DNA of 64,000 nt from Lateolabrax maculatus (Eukaryota; Chordata; Actinopteri; Acropomatiformes; Lateolabracidae), in NCBI GenBank assembly GCA_031216445.1, contig CM062214.1, positions 26,566,501 to 26,630,500 of the forward strand, given 5' to 3'. Below, piece after piece: positions 37,356-50,303 of this stretch (the stretch's first letter is position 1; each line of letters begins with the position of its first letter). The notes below the pieces were generated by a model. The model saw only the letters and a list, made by a program, of their open reading frames with translations, was not told the origin of the DNA and ran no database searches. The position numbers and the translations under genes were made by a program.

Positions 37356-40300
37356 ACCTTGATAAAAAGAGCACAACTGAAGACTTTTCTGTCTTTTCAT
37401 GTATATCCAGACATTGCATGCACTGTAGGAGACTCAATATATCATGGTTTAAAAATAATGTAAAATTAGCGTAACTGCCGTTCCCCTAAGCCAAAGCGTT
37501 GGAAAATAAAACCTATAATAAATTAAATATTTCACGACTAATAAATATTTAGGATTGCAGGGCAAAGAGTCGCCATAGAGGCACTTCACTCAGTATTTAG
37601 GCTGAATCATTTAAAATGTTATGTGTCATCCCCATGTTAAAACATGGAGTCAAAGACATCCCTAACCGACCAATTAGTCTCCATCTCTCTGCTCATCAAG
37701 GCCAATTAATTATGGAGGCTGGAACGAAAACAACGATACACAGTAGGCCCGCTGGAATTGCACGTAATGCAGCCCTGATGTGCTTAGGCCCGTAATAAAA
37801 GCGAGCGGTGATGGGGTGAAGGCGGGGTCAGGCAAGGTGAAGGCTCGTTAAGCTGGGGGTTTTGGCTGGAACGACAACCCGCTGATTCAGAGGCTCCCCT
37901 AAAGATAATCAGCACCATTGGATCTCTATGAGGCTATAAGGGCTTCAGAAACAGGAGGAAATAAAATCAATAAGACCTCGCCATGAGCAGCACAAGCCAC
38001 ACATGCTAATGATTTTCACAACTACTGCTGTACCTGTGTCAAAACTGTAAATTCACTCATCCTTAACTGCAAGTCTCCCTATGGGTGTAAAATATAAAGC
38101 AGATAGACCTACCTTCGGTTTAATTTTCCACAATAAAAGCCTGCTAAAGTGTGGGCCAGAAGTGCTAATTAGATTGATTTCAAAGATTTAAGTCATGGAT
38201 CATTGGCCGGAGCTGTATGGCAGTGTAAAAGTGTCATACGGTACATATATAATGAAACTATCTACTCTAGAGGCCCCTGCATGCAGGGATGATATGTATT
38301 CTTCATTATACTGTATAACCAAATGTTTTCCCACTAAAATGAGTGGAAGATGAGAGGGTCTTAATTAGAACACTTCATATGAAGCCACTACATTAAGACC
38401 ATTTTATAATACAGCAGCTCGTTGTTTGATACTACTAAAACATTTATTACCATAACAGTCTGTTTTTAAAAAAATCCCTAAAATTCAGTGAGATTAATGA
38501 GTTTAACAATGAAAAAGACTTTTAAAGAGTAAAATAAAGATAGCAACACTACCTGTGTTTGGCTTTTAAGAACTTAAAAGGGCACCAGCTAGTTTATTCT
38601 TGTGGACATTCGACTTTGACGTTTCAAAACAGGGAGGCACTAGCCTGGCATCGCCAGAATAATTTGAAAATGCGTCTTAGTCTGGAACCACTCAGTTCAT
38701 ATTTGATTTCCGAGGGGCGTTATCGACAGGCGGAGACAACCAATCAGAACAACAGAAGCACCGTCCTATCAGAAGTTCGGCAAACACATAGTTCTGATGT
38801 TGTTCTTGTCAACATAAAGTTTAAGTGCAGTTGCTTGTTTTTCTTTTAGAGAAAATGTTCCATCTAGTCCGTTTAATACTGCCGCTGTAGCTGCCCGGTA
38901 AACATTTCATATCTGCAGCACAAAAACTTTAAAAAAGTTTAATACCAATTTGCAGCAGCCAAGAAAACATATTACATTTATTTTAAAATCTTGCGATACA
39001 ATATCCACTCGTAGCAACTAAAGCATGATTCAGCTGTTTTATTATTTTCTTAAGGCACCAACAGCACTTGGTTAAGGTCATGGACATATTGAGGTCTTGG
39101 TTAGTTTACTTTTTACCATGAGTTCACAGAAAATTACTAACTGAGCTTCATATCCTACTAATTCATGAATGTTAGACAGCACACACTCACACACAAATTC
39201 AACCTGAATTCAGGTTATTAAATAAATGTAGAATTATTCTGCATTTTAAATTAGAGCATTGTCTTCTGGACAGTCAGACTTGACCATGTCGGTTAACTTA
39301 GTGTTGCCTGCCTCTCATCATGTCATTTCCTGTTCTTTTCATGACTCTCAATATCTCTAATCATTCATTTTTGCTCGTTTGGTATTTCCATCCCTGAACA
39401 GGATTTAGCTTACTTAAAAACATGAAAACTCTTCCTTGTACACATTAAAGTATTATCTTTGGGAGATTTTAGCATATTGTAGCATATGGCCAGCGTGTTT
39501 TGATGATCTGACGTTGTCGTTCTCTTGTTCCCCCTCGTGTCTTTATCTGATAATCTATCCTTCACATTGCTGCTTTACAAACATAAATGTAAAGGGAAGG
39601 CATTTTGTGTGGCAGCAGAGGACAGATGTTGCCCAGTGTGAGACTGACAGTTCGCAGTATCCAGAGGCAGCACAATTTAGTTGGTGCTGAGTCAGATGGC
39701 TGTGAGCTGTGAGTTTTCACAGGGTTAGAGACTTATTAAAGATGCCTCAGCATCGCTGTATTGTTTAGCCTATGGGAATGGAAAACACGTTGTTGACAAT
39801 AATTGTGTGTGTCTGTTTGTGAGAGAGAAAGAGAGAGAGACAGACAAAGAGTTTGGGGATCATCATTCGGATTGTAAATAAAATCGTGCGCCATTATGCA
39901 CGGGACCTTATGCTGACCTCTGGACTTTCAGTATCTCCGATACTTGATTTGGCCGTGATCAGCCCTTTTATTCATCGATGGGACTGCAGTTCAAAGTTTG
40001 GACAAAGCTAGTGAGTGGAGCTTGAGTTGAGATCTCATTGTAACACATACTGGTCCCAAGGTAGTATTCTTCCTAACCCTAACTGTGTGTGCACTGTGCA
40101 CCAACAGCCACTAAAAATATGAACACTGCGTTGTTTCTTTTTTTGTGCTCTAGTCACAACTGATTCTTTTTACACTGGATACTTCAGGTCCCTCCTTACT
40201 ACTGAAATTAGTCAGTCAGCTGCCATGTGCTCCCTAAAAGGTTATTGACTCTTCCCACCCAGGACTCCTGTTTACCTCCTACAAATACAAAGAATGTAGA

Positions 40301-43300
40301 TGCATAGCTAATCAGTCCTCCATCAGGAGAGCTGTGCCAGTGTGCCAACAAGCACGATGACACAGGAGACGAATCATTAGTTACTATTGCAATAATCACT
40401 GGAAGGGTGTTACTGTAATTATTGGTATGACATTGATGATATAAATACAAATCATAACAAAATGTACAATTATCCACTCAGCAAATTATATAAACAATGC
40501 TGCACTGCGAAAATTCTGAACATTGAGAGCTATTTCTGCACAGCAGCATACAATAATAACATATAATTAATCTGTGCGAATAATTCATCGGTGTTTGATA
40601 AATAAGATCAGACAGAATCGTGACAAGAAAGGAGGATAAAATGTAAACATATCAGGTGTTACCATTACAGCATTTAGAAGGGAAAGAAATGGGGTAGTAG
40701 TCGATATTCTAAAGTTTATTGATTAGAGGGAGGTTGCTTTTTGGTTAGGGCCGCTGCCTGATCTCATTTTCCCAAGATACTACTTTTTTCAAAATTTGTA
40801 ATCACTGTTTGATACAAAAACATATTAATGTAGCAATAAAATTTAGTGAATGTATTGATCAGTCTTGCAGCTAGGCTGTACAAAATAATAATTTCAGTAT
40901 TTTTTTATAACCACTGAGAATTGAAAAGATTAATTTGTAGAAAGCAATGGGGATTGCAGGGAAGACAATCTTGTGGCAGATAGTCTGCAGTGACAACAAC
41001 GACCAACTCAGTGTCTCCCACTACCCACTGCAGGGCCACAATCCACACCCTGAAAAAGATGTACTACACATAGTAATGTGAAGTGAATATTGAATGTACA
41101 ACTGCAGTCAAACATTCAATATCTATTGAAAATGCACCTTCCCTTCCATTGTCAGTGGGTCTTTGGGAAATGCATTATGCATTAAATGTCTACAGCTGGA
41201 GCACAGGGTCTACAGTACACACTACGAAGTAAACTGTGTTAATCTCAGGGCTTATTTACTGACAGCCTCCATCCTTGGCCTGGGCTTTGAACTCTTCTTT
41301 TGTGTGTCTCATAAAAACCAGGACACTCCCCGTGGATACAGACTTCAAATGGGAAATTTGCAGAAGCCAGTAATGGGGACTTCTTGATCATTCGGTGCAT
41401 CTGGGTTCTCACTAAGTGATAAGATGGACTTTAATTACCTAGGATATAATTAAGTTCATGGACAATATTAGTAAATGTCAAATTTCCTGCTTTATTATAA
41501 CTTTCATTAAATTTCCAGTATATCTTAGAGATGTCAACTATGAAATATATTTTAATTTAATTTGGAGTATTGATGAAATACTAATCAGTTGTGACACCCG
41601 TTAGATATTAAATTATCTAACCATTTCTAGCCATTGATATATACATATGAAATATCCATTTTGAAAAAATCTGTTAAAGACAGCTTCAGTTTTCAGCACG
41701 TATGTTGTCATTTAGCGTTTCTGTCCCTCTATCTGTTTTTCAAATGCTTACGTTCACATATAATGGTACCTGCAATTATGTTAGGAATATAATAAATATA
41801 GAGTTTAACAAGTCCCCATTTGTATGAAAAGTGTTTTGTAGTACATTTTAACACCCTGACAGATACCAAAAACCTTTCCTAAAAACATTTTGACCTTTAG
41901 ACCTGATTCAAACAAGTGAATGTTTCTTAAATATTACTAAAGCTTTCTGTGAAATTGTGTGTTGTCATACACTCATGTGCAGTACAGGTTATAGCATTTT
42001 CCCTCCGCTGTTTGCTTCACTGAGGATCATTTGGTTCTGATTAACGGCAGTCGGACGCTCAATACTTTTGAGACTCAAAGCACAACACACCAGGCTGAAG
42101 ACTCTCTTTCATCCAATTAGACTCAAAAATATTGTTTGGCATTTTCTTGGCTCAGATGACAGACTCTCAAGTGCTCATGTTTGATTTACTGGAGACATAC
42201 TGTATATAATATACTGTATTGTGGCTCACAGGGACTCTGTACATGGGCTATGAACTTGGATGTGGAATATATTACCATGACGGCGTCTGCTGTCCAGTGA
42301 AGCAAGACTCAATGTCTCCAGTAAAAGACACCTCAGTTGCTCTGGAGATATAGTTTAATGGGCTACAATCTGAATTCTGGGTCACCTCTTTTCTTTTTAG
42401 TCTCCAGGTTTTGCCAAGGTTGATCCAAAACACAGACCACTGGAGGCACAAGTCGTAAAAGTGCCAGAACAGACTGTCTTAATATAATGAATCTCAATTT
42501 TGTGCGACCCAGTTAGGAATACATTTAACAGAAGTAAACACAGCGGGTGGGATTCACGTTGTGTGCATCGATGTACATGTTGCAAGATACTAGTTTGCCA
42601 AACATAGGCCGTACTTCCAAATATATGGATGCCCAAGGATATAGTGACCAAATTTAAAGATAGGATCATAGAGGCAGTTTGACCGGACTTACTTTGCTAT
42701 GATTTCTCAGACCTGTCTCATCATATATGCATCATCGTCTGCTGTTGTTAATACAAATAGAAGGACGGTGGCTGTGTTTCTTGGCTGGTCACTGGAGTGA
42801 TGATGAAATATGATTCAGAGGCTCATAAGATTTTGTGATGACGACAGGTTAAGTCAACTCTCTTCATCAGGGCTAATTGCTAGTATGTTAAAATGCCTAC
42901 AAAGGTTGATTTTAACACCATGATATCATTGGGAAGCATAAGAATAGCTCTGTATTGAGTCTGTGAGCTGGAAGTTACTCCATAACATTACACCATAACT
43001 TTGTGGTGGCTTGGAGTAGACTCACAGACCCGTGGACAACGTTCCTGAACGTGCTTAAATTGATAATTAAAAAAAAAACCCAGACCAGATCTGAAAGGGA
43101 CCTGAGGCCAGTCAGTACCAATTTAAATAAGCCAGGGGATAATTAGACCCAATCCAAAGTGTAGTCAACCTGAACAGACCCAAACAGAGAGAGAACACCA
43201 ACACTGGCTGCAGCATGATGAGCCACCAGTTAACAAGCAGCCTCAAAAACACAAGTGACTCATGTCTTTTCCCTGCACTTCACAGTTTAAATTCTCAAGT

Positions 43301-46300
43301 CAAAAAGACACTGCGGGATCAGAGATGATAGCGAGTCCGCTTTAATCTACTTGGGTATTAGACATATCGACACAGAAACCTGAGACCTGCTGCTATCCAA
43401 TGGGACCCTACCTGACCTGATTAGACTGAAAAGAATGTGGGCCTGGCCAGACTGGGCTCAGGGTCGAGTCTCGCTCACTAGGAAACGAGTAGAGCCATGA
43501 AAACCTGCAGCTGGCAAGACTCCCATAATACTACTGGTTTCAAATACTATTTTACCGTTTTCTGCTGTTACACATTACCAGGAAGATTGCAGTTACATTT
43601 GTGTGTGTGCATGTGAATATGTGTGTATCATAGGGTGTCCAAAGCCTGCCTAGGGGTTCTATATATTCCAGTGCCGGACTGGAATTCACTAAGGAAACTG
43701 AGTTACATGATTTGCCAGATGGACAAACTTTATACACATGAAGGTCTCTCCTAAATTAGAAAGACGTGAGGACAAAAGAGACCAACATGCACCATCCAAC
43801 ATGACATCCATGTGCAATTTATTAAATGTCAAAAAGGAATTATTATATTGTCAGATACAGTGATTTGCGCAGCTGGATTAGTTTGCATCTTGTAACAAAA
43901 CCTTTATTACTGCACAGTAAGTGCAAATCTCCCACTTTGAGGACCTGTCTGGATATTCCTAGTTGTGAGCTGGAAGATGTGTGCTTGTGTGACTCGAACC
44001 AAGGGCCTCTCAGTCTTGAGCTGTTGACAGCATGTGGGGCTCGGCTTATGACTGAGGCTGCAGAGTATCCGGCGACCCCAAGTGCTCCTCTGCTGTCAGG
44101 TCTGCAGCTCTGCCTCCAGGCTGTCTGGAGAGTCTTAATGTACTCTGTAGCTCAACTGTGCTCACCAGCTCCAAACATGGTGCACAGGTCACTAATTCAT
44201 GCTCTGTGACACTTTTTTTTTTAACCCTGCTACCCCATCCTTTTGTGGGTCTTCACTCGGGGGCCAAATGTATATTACCTTGCACTCATACCTGCTTTCT
44301 TTTAGCAGTGAACACTGCATGCTCTTTTTCCACTATCTGTTGTGCTTTTTATAGATGACAGAGTCCTCAAAACAGATGCCGATTTTTTAAGAGTAAAGTA
44401 ATATTATACAATGAAAGTAAAGTAATTGGCTACTTCTGTTAGCAAGAAGAAGCATCTGCAAGTAAGATCAACCAGCATCATCTCTCTGTACAACAACCTG
44501 TAATTAACACAAAACTTAAAGTAAAATTCTCACAACAACTACAAAAGAAGCTAGTTAATTACACTGGAGACCCGTAAGGATTTTGAAGAGGTAATACTAT
44601 GCGGAAGTGTTTTGCATCACAATGCAAATAACTGGAAATAATATTAATACCTTGACAAGAGAACAAGGCTTCATAGCGCTCATAATTGAAATTTCTTTTG
44701 ACAGCATTTGCTGGGTCACTGCATTGTCTTCCATCACTGGGTAAATGAAAATGCGAGGAGGCAGAGGAAACTTTGTCACCAAATAGATGGAAGGTTTTCC
44801 TACCAAATCAGCAAGAAAAAGCCTGAGTAAAAAATAGTGGAAAGTGACATTTAAAAGCTATCTCAGCAACCTACTGACCTGAGACATTGATGTTGATCAT
44901 CGACTCTCTAAAATTAAACTTGGGTCATTTTGAGGTTTTGGACACTGATTGATTTTGTACAACCACTGACATTACACACCGCGCAAGTTCAAGTGCAAAC
45001 ATCCTTAAAAAAGGTTCCAACCATGTTGAAAGCTATTTTTACTGTTAAAAGAATGCTGAGCAAAGAGGAGATTATTTTAGATGCTCCCTGGCACCAGTAT
45101 TTATGCACTAGTCTCCCACTAAGTGCGAATGTCCGCAGGCAATCTCTCCATCTGGCAGTACACTGCAAGCCAGACTGTCCCAGTCACTGCCCCGTCCCTC
45201 TCTCTCCACGCTGCTACCCAAAGACACGCACAGGACATCAGCTTGCCTCTTATCCCCCCACCCCACCCCAGTCTCAGCAGCGTCCTCTGTCCTTTGGGTC
45301 CTCTGGGCTCTTTGATAGTCTCACAGGCGACATATGTGAGTCTGATTAGCATATGGCTGTGGGGTGACTGCATTCCTGAGCCCACAGCAGGACATGGTGT
45401 GGAAGGCTGCAGGGAGGAGGGTAATTGATTCAGAGCAGCCTCTCTTTGGTGGTGAAAGAGGACCCGAAAATAGTTTGGATATCTTCAGTGTGTCTGAATT
45501 TAACTTTTTTCCTGCTTATATAATTATTATTATTATAACAAAAAGGCTACAATACAGTGTTTGTATGTTTTGCCAACATTGCATTTATACTGTAATTATT
45601 GTTGACCTATTGTTCATTTATCTGGGTTGAGGTGATATTTTCAAGGGAGACAAATGTCTTGCCAATAATAAAGTCTACAGTCCTTGCATATGCACATTTC
45701 AGCTGGAGGAAACTAAGTAACTAAACATCAAATTCTTCTTATTAGTTATTTTTCATCGGCATCTGTTTCAGGTCTCAGCTATGTGTTGAGTTCGGGTGAT
45801 TTTTAGCAATGCAAATAGGTATTACTTCCTGTACTGCAGTCTAAGGGTGAGGATCGGGGCACTGTGATTATTCATTTACTTTCCATCCTTAGCTCATGTA
45901 AAACAGAATGTAATGTGAATGTACGTACAGATACAAATGTCTGCACAGCTTTTGTGAATGTCGGGCTATGCTTAACTTGTGGATCATGAAATGCATTCAT
46001 GAATTACTAAATAGATCACTGGGGTTTAAAAGTTTGATTTTGGACTGAGTTAGAGTGGTTTTTACTGTGAATATACTTTAGGTTTTGGCTGGTAACCAAA
46101 ACTCTGTGTGGCTCAGGTACTGTACATGAGACAATGAAGTGTAATCCAGGATGTCCAGTTTGAGTAGCAGTCCTCGGGTTTAAAGGCTTATCAGACACCA
46201 AAACACTGCACAGTGGTTTCTAATACTATGAGACATCATTTTATTTGTCACGGCAGCAAATTTTATTCTCTGTCGCAACCATTGCAAGGTAGAGACTAAA

Positions 46301-47909
46301 AATACACCAGTTGAATCAGATAGTTATGTATCAGAAAACATGTTTTGGCACTTATTCCATTGGCCAACACAGCACAGAAGACTTTATGCTTAAGTAAAAC
46401 TGGAGTAGCTGTTAAAAGTAAGAGAGGGGCAGTAATCCTCTTTTTAATTTTTCTTGGCTGATAAAATAAATCAGTGATGGGCATAAAATCTAATATTTAA
46501 CTTCTAAAGGCCACAGATTGCATCTCCAGACAGGTTTTTGCCAGCACTTATCTTTGTCAAATGCCACCTTAGATTCTTGTTAGCAGCCTTTTCTCTCATG
46601 GTCTTAACTTCTTAATCTTGGCAGAAGAAAACTCAAAATCGTTTTGTCAGATGATGTCCCAATACTTACTGAGTGCTAGGGAAAGGTCACAGCAAGAGCA
46701 GCAACGTTTCTTTCATGCCATATTCCATCACGAGTCTACATCCAGTGACAGTATTTGAACCTATTTATGCACAGTTGCAGGGGCTTACAGTAAGGTTGAC
46801 TTTTACTATGCATATATATGTAGATACATACATCCAATAGAAATACATATGCAGCCTGTGTTTTTGCACTGTGCGCAGATGTAGAAAATAAATATATTGA
46901 TTAAGTTACATACGCACAAAACAACCCCTACTTTCTCTAAATTGAAACCATCACAATCAATGCTCTCGTAAGTCACTTTAAAGTGTCAAAATGTGATGCT
47001 TTGAACTAGGAGTAGAGCGCTGTGTTATTTGCATTCTTCTCAGGTATTATATCGATAATAGCAACCTTGCTCATTGACACAGAAAATAGTCATTGGCTTG
47101 ATCGTATGGATAATGTTATGTGCTCGTTGTCAGACAGAATTGCACCAAAGTGTCGCTCCTCATTGAATATGTTGCATGAGGTCTTTCATTGCAAAGCTGA
47201 CATCGTCAAAGCAATGTGCCTTTATCTCTTGGGAGGCTTACAGGGCCAGGGCATGATTGTCTCCCTGAATTAATGGCCCTCTGTTCGAGTGAAAACTAGT
47301 ACAGAAGCATAATTAAAATCCACTCTATATTCCGCAATAGCTCCCTTGCTTTACCAGGTGAGCAATGCTTTGCCGCCCATTGTCCTGGGTGTCTTTGCAC
47401 TGCTTGCGTGGGTTTCAGTTTAGATCAAATGGAATCAAACTATGTATACAGTATTTTACCATTACCAGTGAAAGTCAAAAGTCAAAACCATCCAACCATC
47501 TTTTTGGTTGTTTTTGTTCAAACTTTGGAGGTTTGCTTTGAAGTTCTTTGGCCTTTTGTCTATCAGCAATATTTTAGGCAATATATGTTGTGTACACTGC
47601 CTCTGCGTTTGCCCTGTCCCCGTAGCCCATGTTTGCGATGCCACTTTAATAATTCATTAAAAACTTCAGTCAATCATTCAGGGTTGTTGTCAGACATCTC
47701 ATAAAAAGACCCAACAACTGACATTCAGCAGAGCACAACAAAGACAGAAATCAATATTCCAATACTGTCAAAGGACATAGCTGCAATGTTTGCCTATCAT
47801 TTTGTAGACACCGGCAGCAGTATGGATGCCACAGCTCTAGTCTGTGTACCTACTTTTTATTTTTGCATCTGGTTTTGCCTTCAAACGTATGAATGTATTA
47901 TCCAAACTG
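37356..47909. other. Long unique-looking non-coding region
   Basis: 10.5 kb without a supportable gene or recognised mobile element. 37640-37980 holds AATTAATTATGG-type words and a GC-mixed core and is a candidate conserved element. A GA-rich patch lies at 39819-39841. Open frames up to 139 codons (44930-45349) and 127 codons (43826-44209) overlap frames on the opposite strand and contain no domain that I know. Confidence 0.45.
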
Positions 47910-48665
47910 GACTTCCTTCTTATATTTCCCTTACATTTGCTAATGCCACTGCATTAGTATTTTCGACCTTAAAGTTGTGTCCACTAGCACGTGGACACCC
48001 CGACATTGAGGAGAGTTCCTTAGAACTTAACTCCTCAAAGACCAATGAGCTCTGTTGTGGGAAGCGAGGGAACATAATGCCCCCAACCCACTCTTCAAAC
48101 CCCTGAGCCTCAAAGGCCAGGTGATGGAACAGGTCAAAGCCTTTAATTACCTGGGAATAGAGATAGGCTGCCCTCTGTCTTTCTCCCGAAACGCTGACAC
48201 TGTGTGTGAGAAACCCCAGCACAGCCTGTTAGTAGACAGATTTAAAGCACCAATTCATGATTGGTGTGCAGAGCCCCAACTGTCAGAGTCCATATGGTTC
48301 AGATTTCAATTGCAGCACATACAGCAGAGCCCACATGGTCCATGCTGAGCTGCAGACTGGTGTTAGGAAAGACATTTTAACCGCTGTCTCTTATTGATTC
48401 AATATTATATCCTGTTACAACTTTGTGTCCATCAAAAGCAAAGCAAAACTTTTCCAGGTCATCAACCATGCAAGTGAAATGCTTTGACTAGCACTAGACA
48501 GTGATGGTTGATGGATGTCAGAATAAAAGCCACTCTCATCACACAGGACTTTTCTCTCGCCTCCATCAGTTTCCAGCACTCCCACCGGCTCACAGTTGTA
48601 AACTCCCCATGGCCAAGACAAACACAATGGCTCATGAGGGATTTTAATCCTCAATTCAGACTGCT
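47910..48665 (+). pseudogene. Decayed LINE reverse-transcriptase relic
   Basis: The plus strand still reads like a non-LTR reverse transcriptase broken by frameshifts. One frame (to 48106) contains FANATALV, where the family has the FADD catalytic box, then LELNSSKTNEL. A second frame (48055-48348) continues with VKAFNYLGIEIGCPLSFS and NADTVCEKPQ, the conserved order downstream of the active site in fish LINEs. Further on, QVINHASEML (about 48454-48483) echoes the family's 'VVNTASKI' stretch. The two catalytic aspartates are lost and no frame is intact, so it is dead. It differs from the relic at 35 kb in sequence and strand. Edges are approximate; the clade is not assigned. Confidence 0.75.
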
Positions 48666-49393
48666 GTCAGGATGAACAGATAGAAAATCAGATAGAAGAT
48701 ATTTGCATGTCAACATTACTGTTTGCACGGCCATATCTGCTCTTACAATTGTTGTCTGATGTGTTTTTACCCCTTGGCTGTTTATTATTTGTTCGGTGTT
48801 CTGGCAACTGCAAAAGATGGATGTCTGTAATGTTGTGATGAATTACAGCGTTTTAGCTTTTGTATGGTCAGTGCCATGTCTAACTCTACCTACTCAAAGA
48901 CACTCTGTTCTGCACTTCCCAGAGCTGTAATTGAGACATGGCAGTGGGGTCTGAGTCGGAGACTTTACTTGCTGTGAGGTTGCAAACAGTGTGTTATTTC
49001 AGTATACTGCCATTAAAGTTATCCACAGAAATATTGAACACATTTGGTTGCTATTGTTTGGGTTGTCCAGAATTCCTATTGCAAATATAAGGTTGACGTT
49101 TATAATATACTTGTCATCTGTCGCACATCAGGTTATACTGACGTCAAACGTATTTATATGATATAGTCCCAACGTTTTTTTTGGGGGGGTTTTTTTGTAT
49201 AAAATTGTATTTATTTATTTATTTTATACCAAAGCACGCATCATTTCGCTCAATTTGTTTGTTTTGTGTCAGTACCTGTGGTCACCCTGCTCTGTTTACT
49301 TCACATGTCAGTAATTCTCCAGGTGGATGCCTTTGCTCCCACGGTTTTTGCACACGTTCCACCCCTTCTGGCAGAGCGTTCGGTCATTAGAAC
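48666..49393. other. Non-coding stretch
   Basis: AT-rich. A T-run and G-run near 49172-49198 precede a TTTATTTATTTATTT patch (about 49209-49226). No gene. Confidence 0.5.
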
Positions 49394-49403
49394 TAGATGG
49401 CAG
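49394..49403 (+). promoter_or_regulatory. CTCF-like core motif, forward orientation
   Basis: TAGATGGCAG fits all ten core positions of YAGRKGGCRS. The bases before it (GAAC) fit only two of four consensus positions. Motif match only. It faces away from the reverse-oriented core at 3618. Confidence 0.3.
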
Positions 49404-49429
49404 CGTTGCAGAAAAGGCAGCCCCCAAAC

Positions 49430-49640
49430 TGCCACTCTCCCTAGATAACAGGCCTTCCCCTCTTCCCCTCGCTCTCATCCTCCCTGTCTCTATCGCTCTC
49501 TCCCAGACCATGCACTCCCTCCCCTCCACCCTGTCTCTCCTATCTACCTCTCTTACGCTTCATCTCCTCCTCCCATCCCCTCTCACTCTCTTTGTGTCTC
49601 GCTGTCTATTTTACTTCCTCTCTCGCTCCCTGTCATCACC
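49430..49640 (+). repeat. Long polypyrimidine (CT-rich) tract
   Basis: About 200 bases dominated by CCCTCTC, TCTCTC and TCCTCC words with few purines. Such tracts can form triplex-like structure. Open frames across it on both strands (for example 49327-49680) are composition artefacts. Confidence 0.85.
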
Positions 49641-50200
49641 TGTATGTTTCATTGCGGGATCATGTCCAATACCCTCCTAGACGCCCCAGTGGACCATGGG
49701 CTCTCTCTTCCTCCCCACTAATGACCTTGCTCGGTGTGGCTGGTCAGTGGTGGATTGCGGTGCTGCTGATACCGAAGAAGAGGGCCCAACGGCTCCTAAG
49801 GAATAAATGATTAATTTCCCATCTTTTCTTGTGGGTGAACGTGGGATGTCCCCTTGAGGAACCTGGTAGATAATGGTATAGAATTGACATAATTGTAACA
49901 TGTTTGATACAAAGATTAAGATTCTCAATGCAGTTTTAAACATTAATTTGTCACTTGAGGAGTGTAAAAATAGAGACATCAGAGATGGACATTTATGGTC
50001 CAAAACTAAATAAAGGGAGACATTAGAGAGAGATAGGGACTTGTTGTACAATGACAAATGGCATGTGAATACACATGACTGGAGATTTAGTCTGTTATTG
50101 TTTACGTTTGGATGATTTATCCAGTTGTGATTGAACACAAAGGTTCACTTTATTGATTTTTCATTTTGTAGGAACAGGAACATGTTTGTGTCAGAGGCAT
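49641..50200. other. Non-coding stretch
   Basis: A GC-mixed 150-base piece (49660-49810) gives a minus-strand open frame rich in Ser and Pro with no recognised domain. The rest is AT-rich. Confidence 0.45.
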
Positions 50201-50303
50201 CCCACCATCCATCCATGCATTTGCTAAACCGCTTATCATGTTCAGGGTCACAGGAGGTTCAAGCCTATCCAATGTAGACAGACAACCACATCCACACACA
50301 TAC
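50201..50303 (+). repeat. Degenerate 'CCATCCATCC...CCGCTTATC' teleost repeat
   Basis: CCACCATCCATCCATGCATT, then AACCGCTTATC, a 'CAGGGTCACAGGAGG' phrase, 'AGCCTATCC' and 'AGACAGACAACCACA' follow the order of a very common fish repeat. Decayed and probably partial. Confidence 0.65.

Noticed and set aside
44930..45428. Overlapping open frames of 88-139 codons on both strands
   Set aside because: Mutually overlapping, Ser/Pro/Thr-rich, no domain; typical of a local C-rich patch.
49677..50138. 153-codon open frame, minus strand
   Set aside because: Its start lies in AT-rich DNA and it runs into GC-mixed sequence beside a CT-rich tract; no domain and no splice context.
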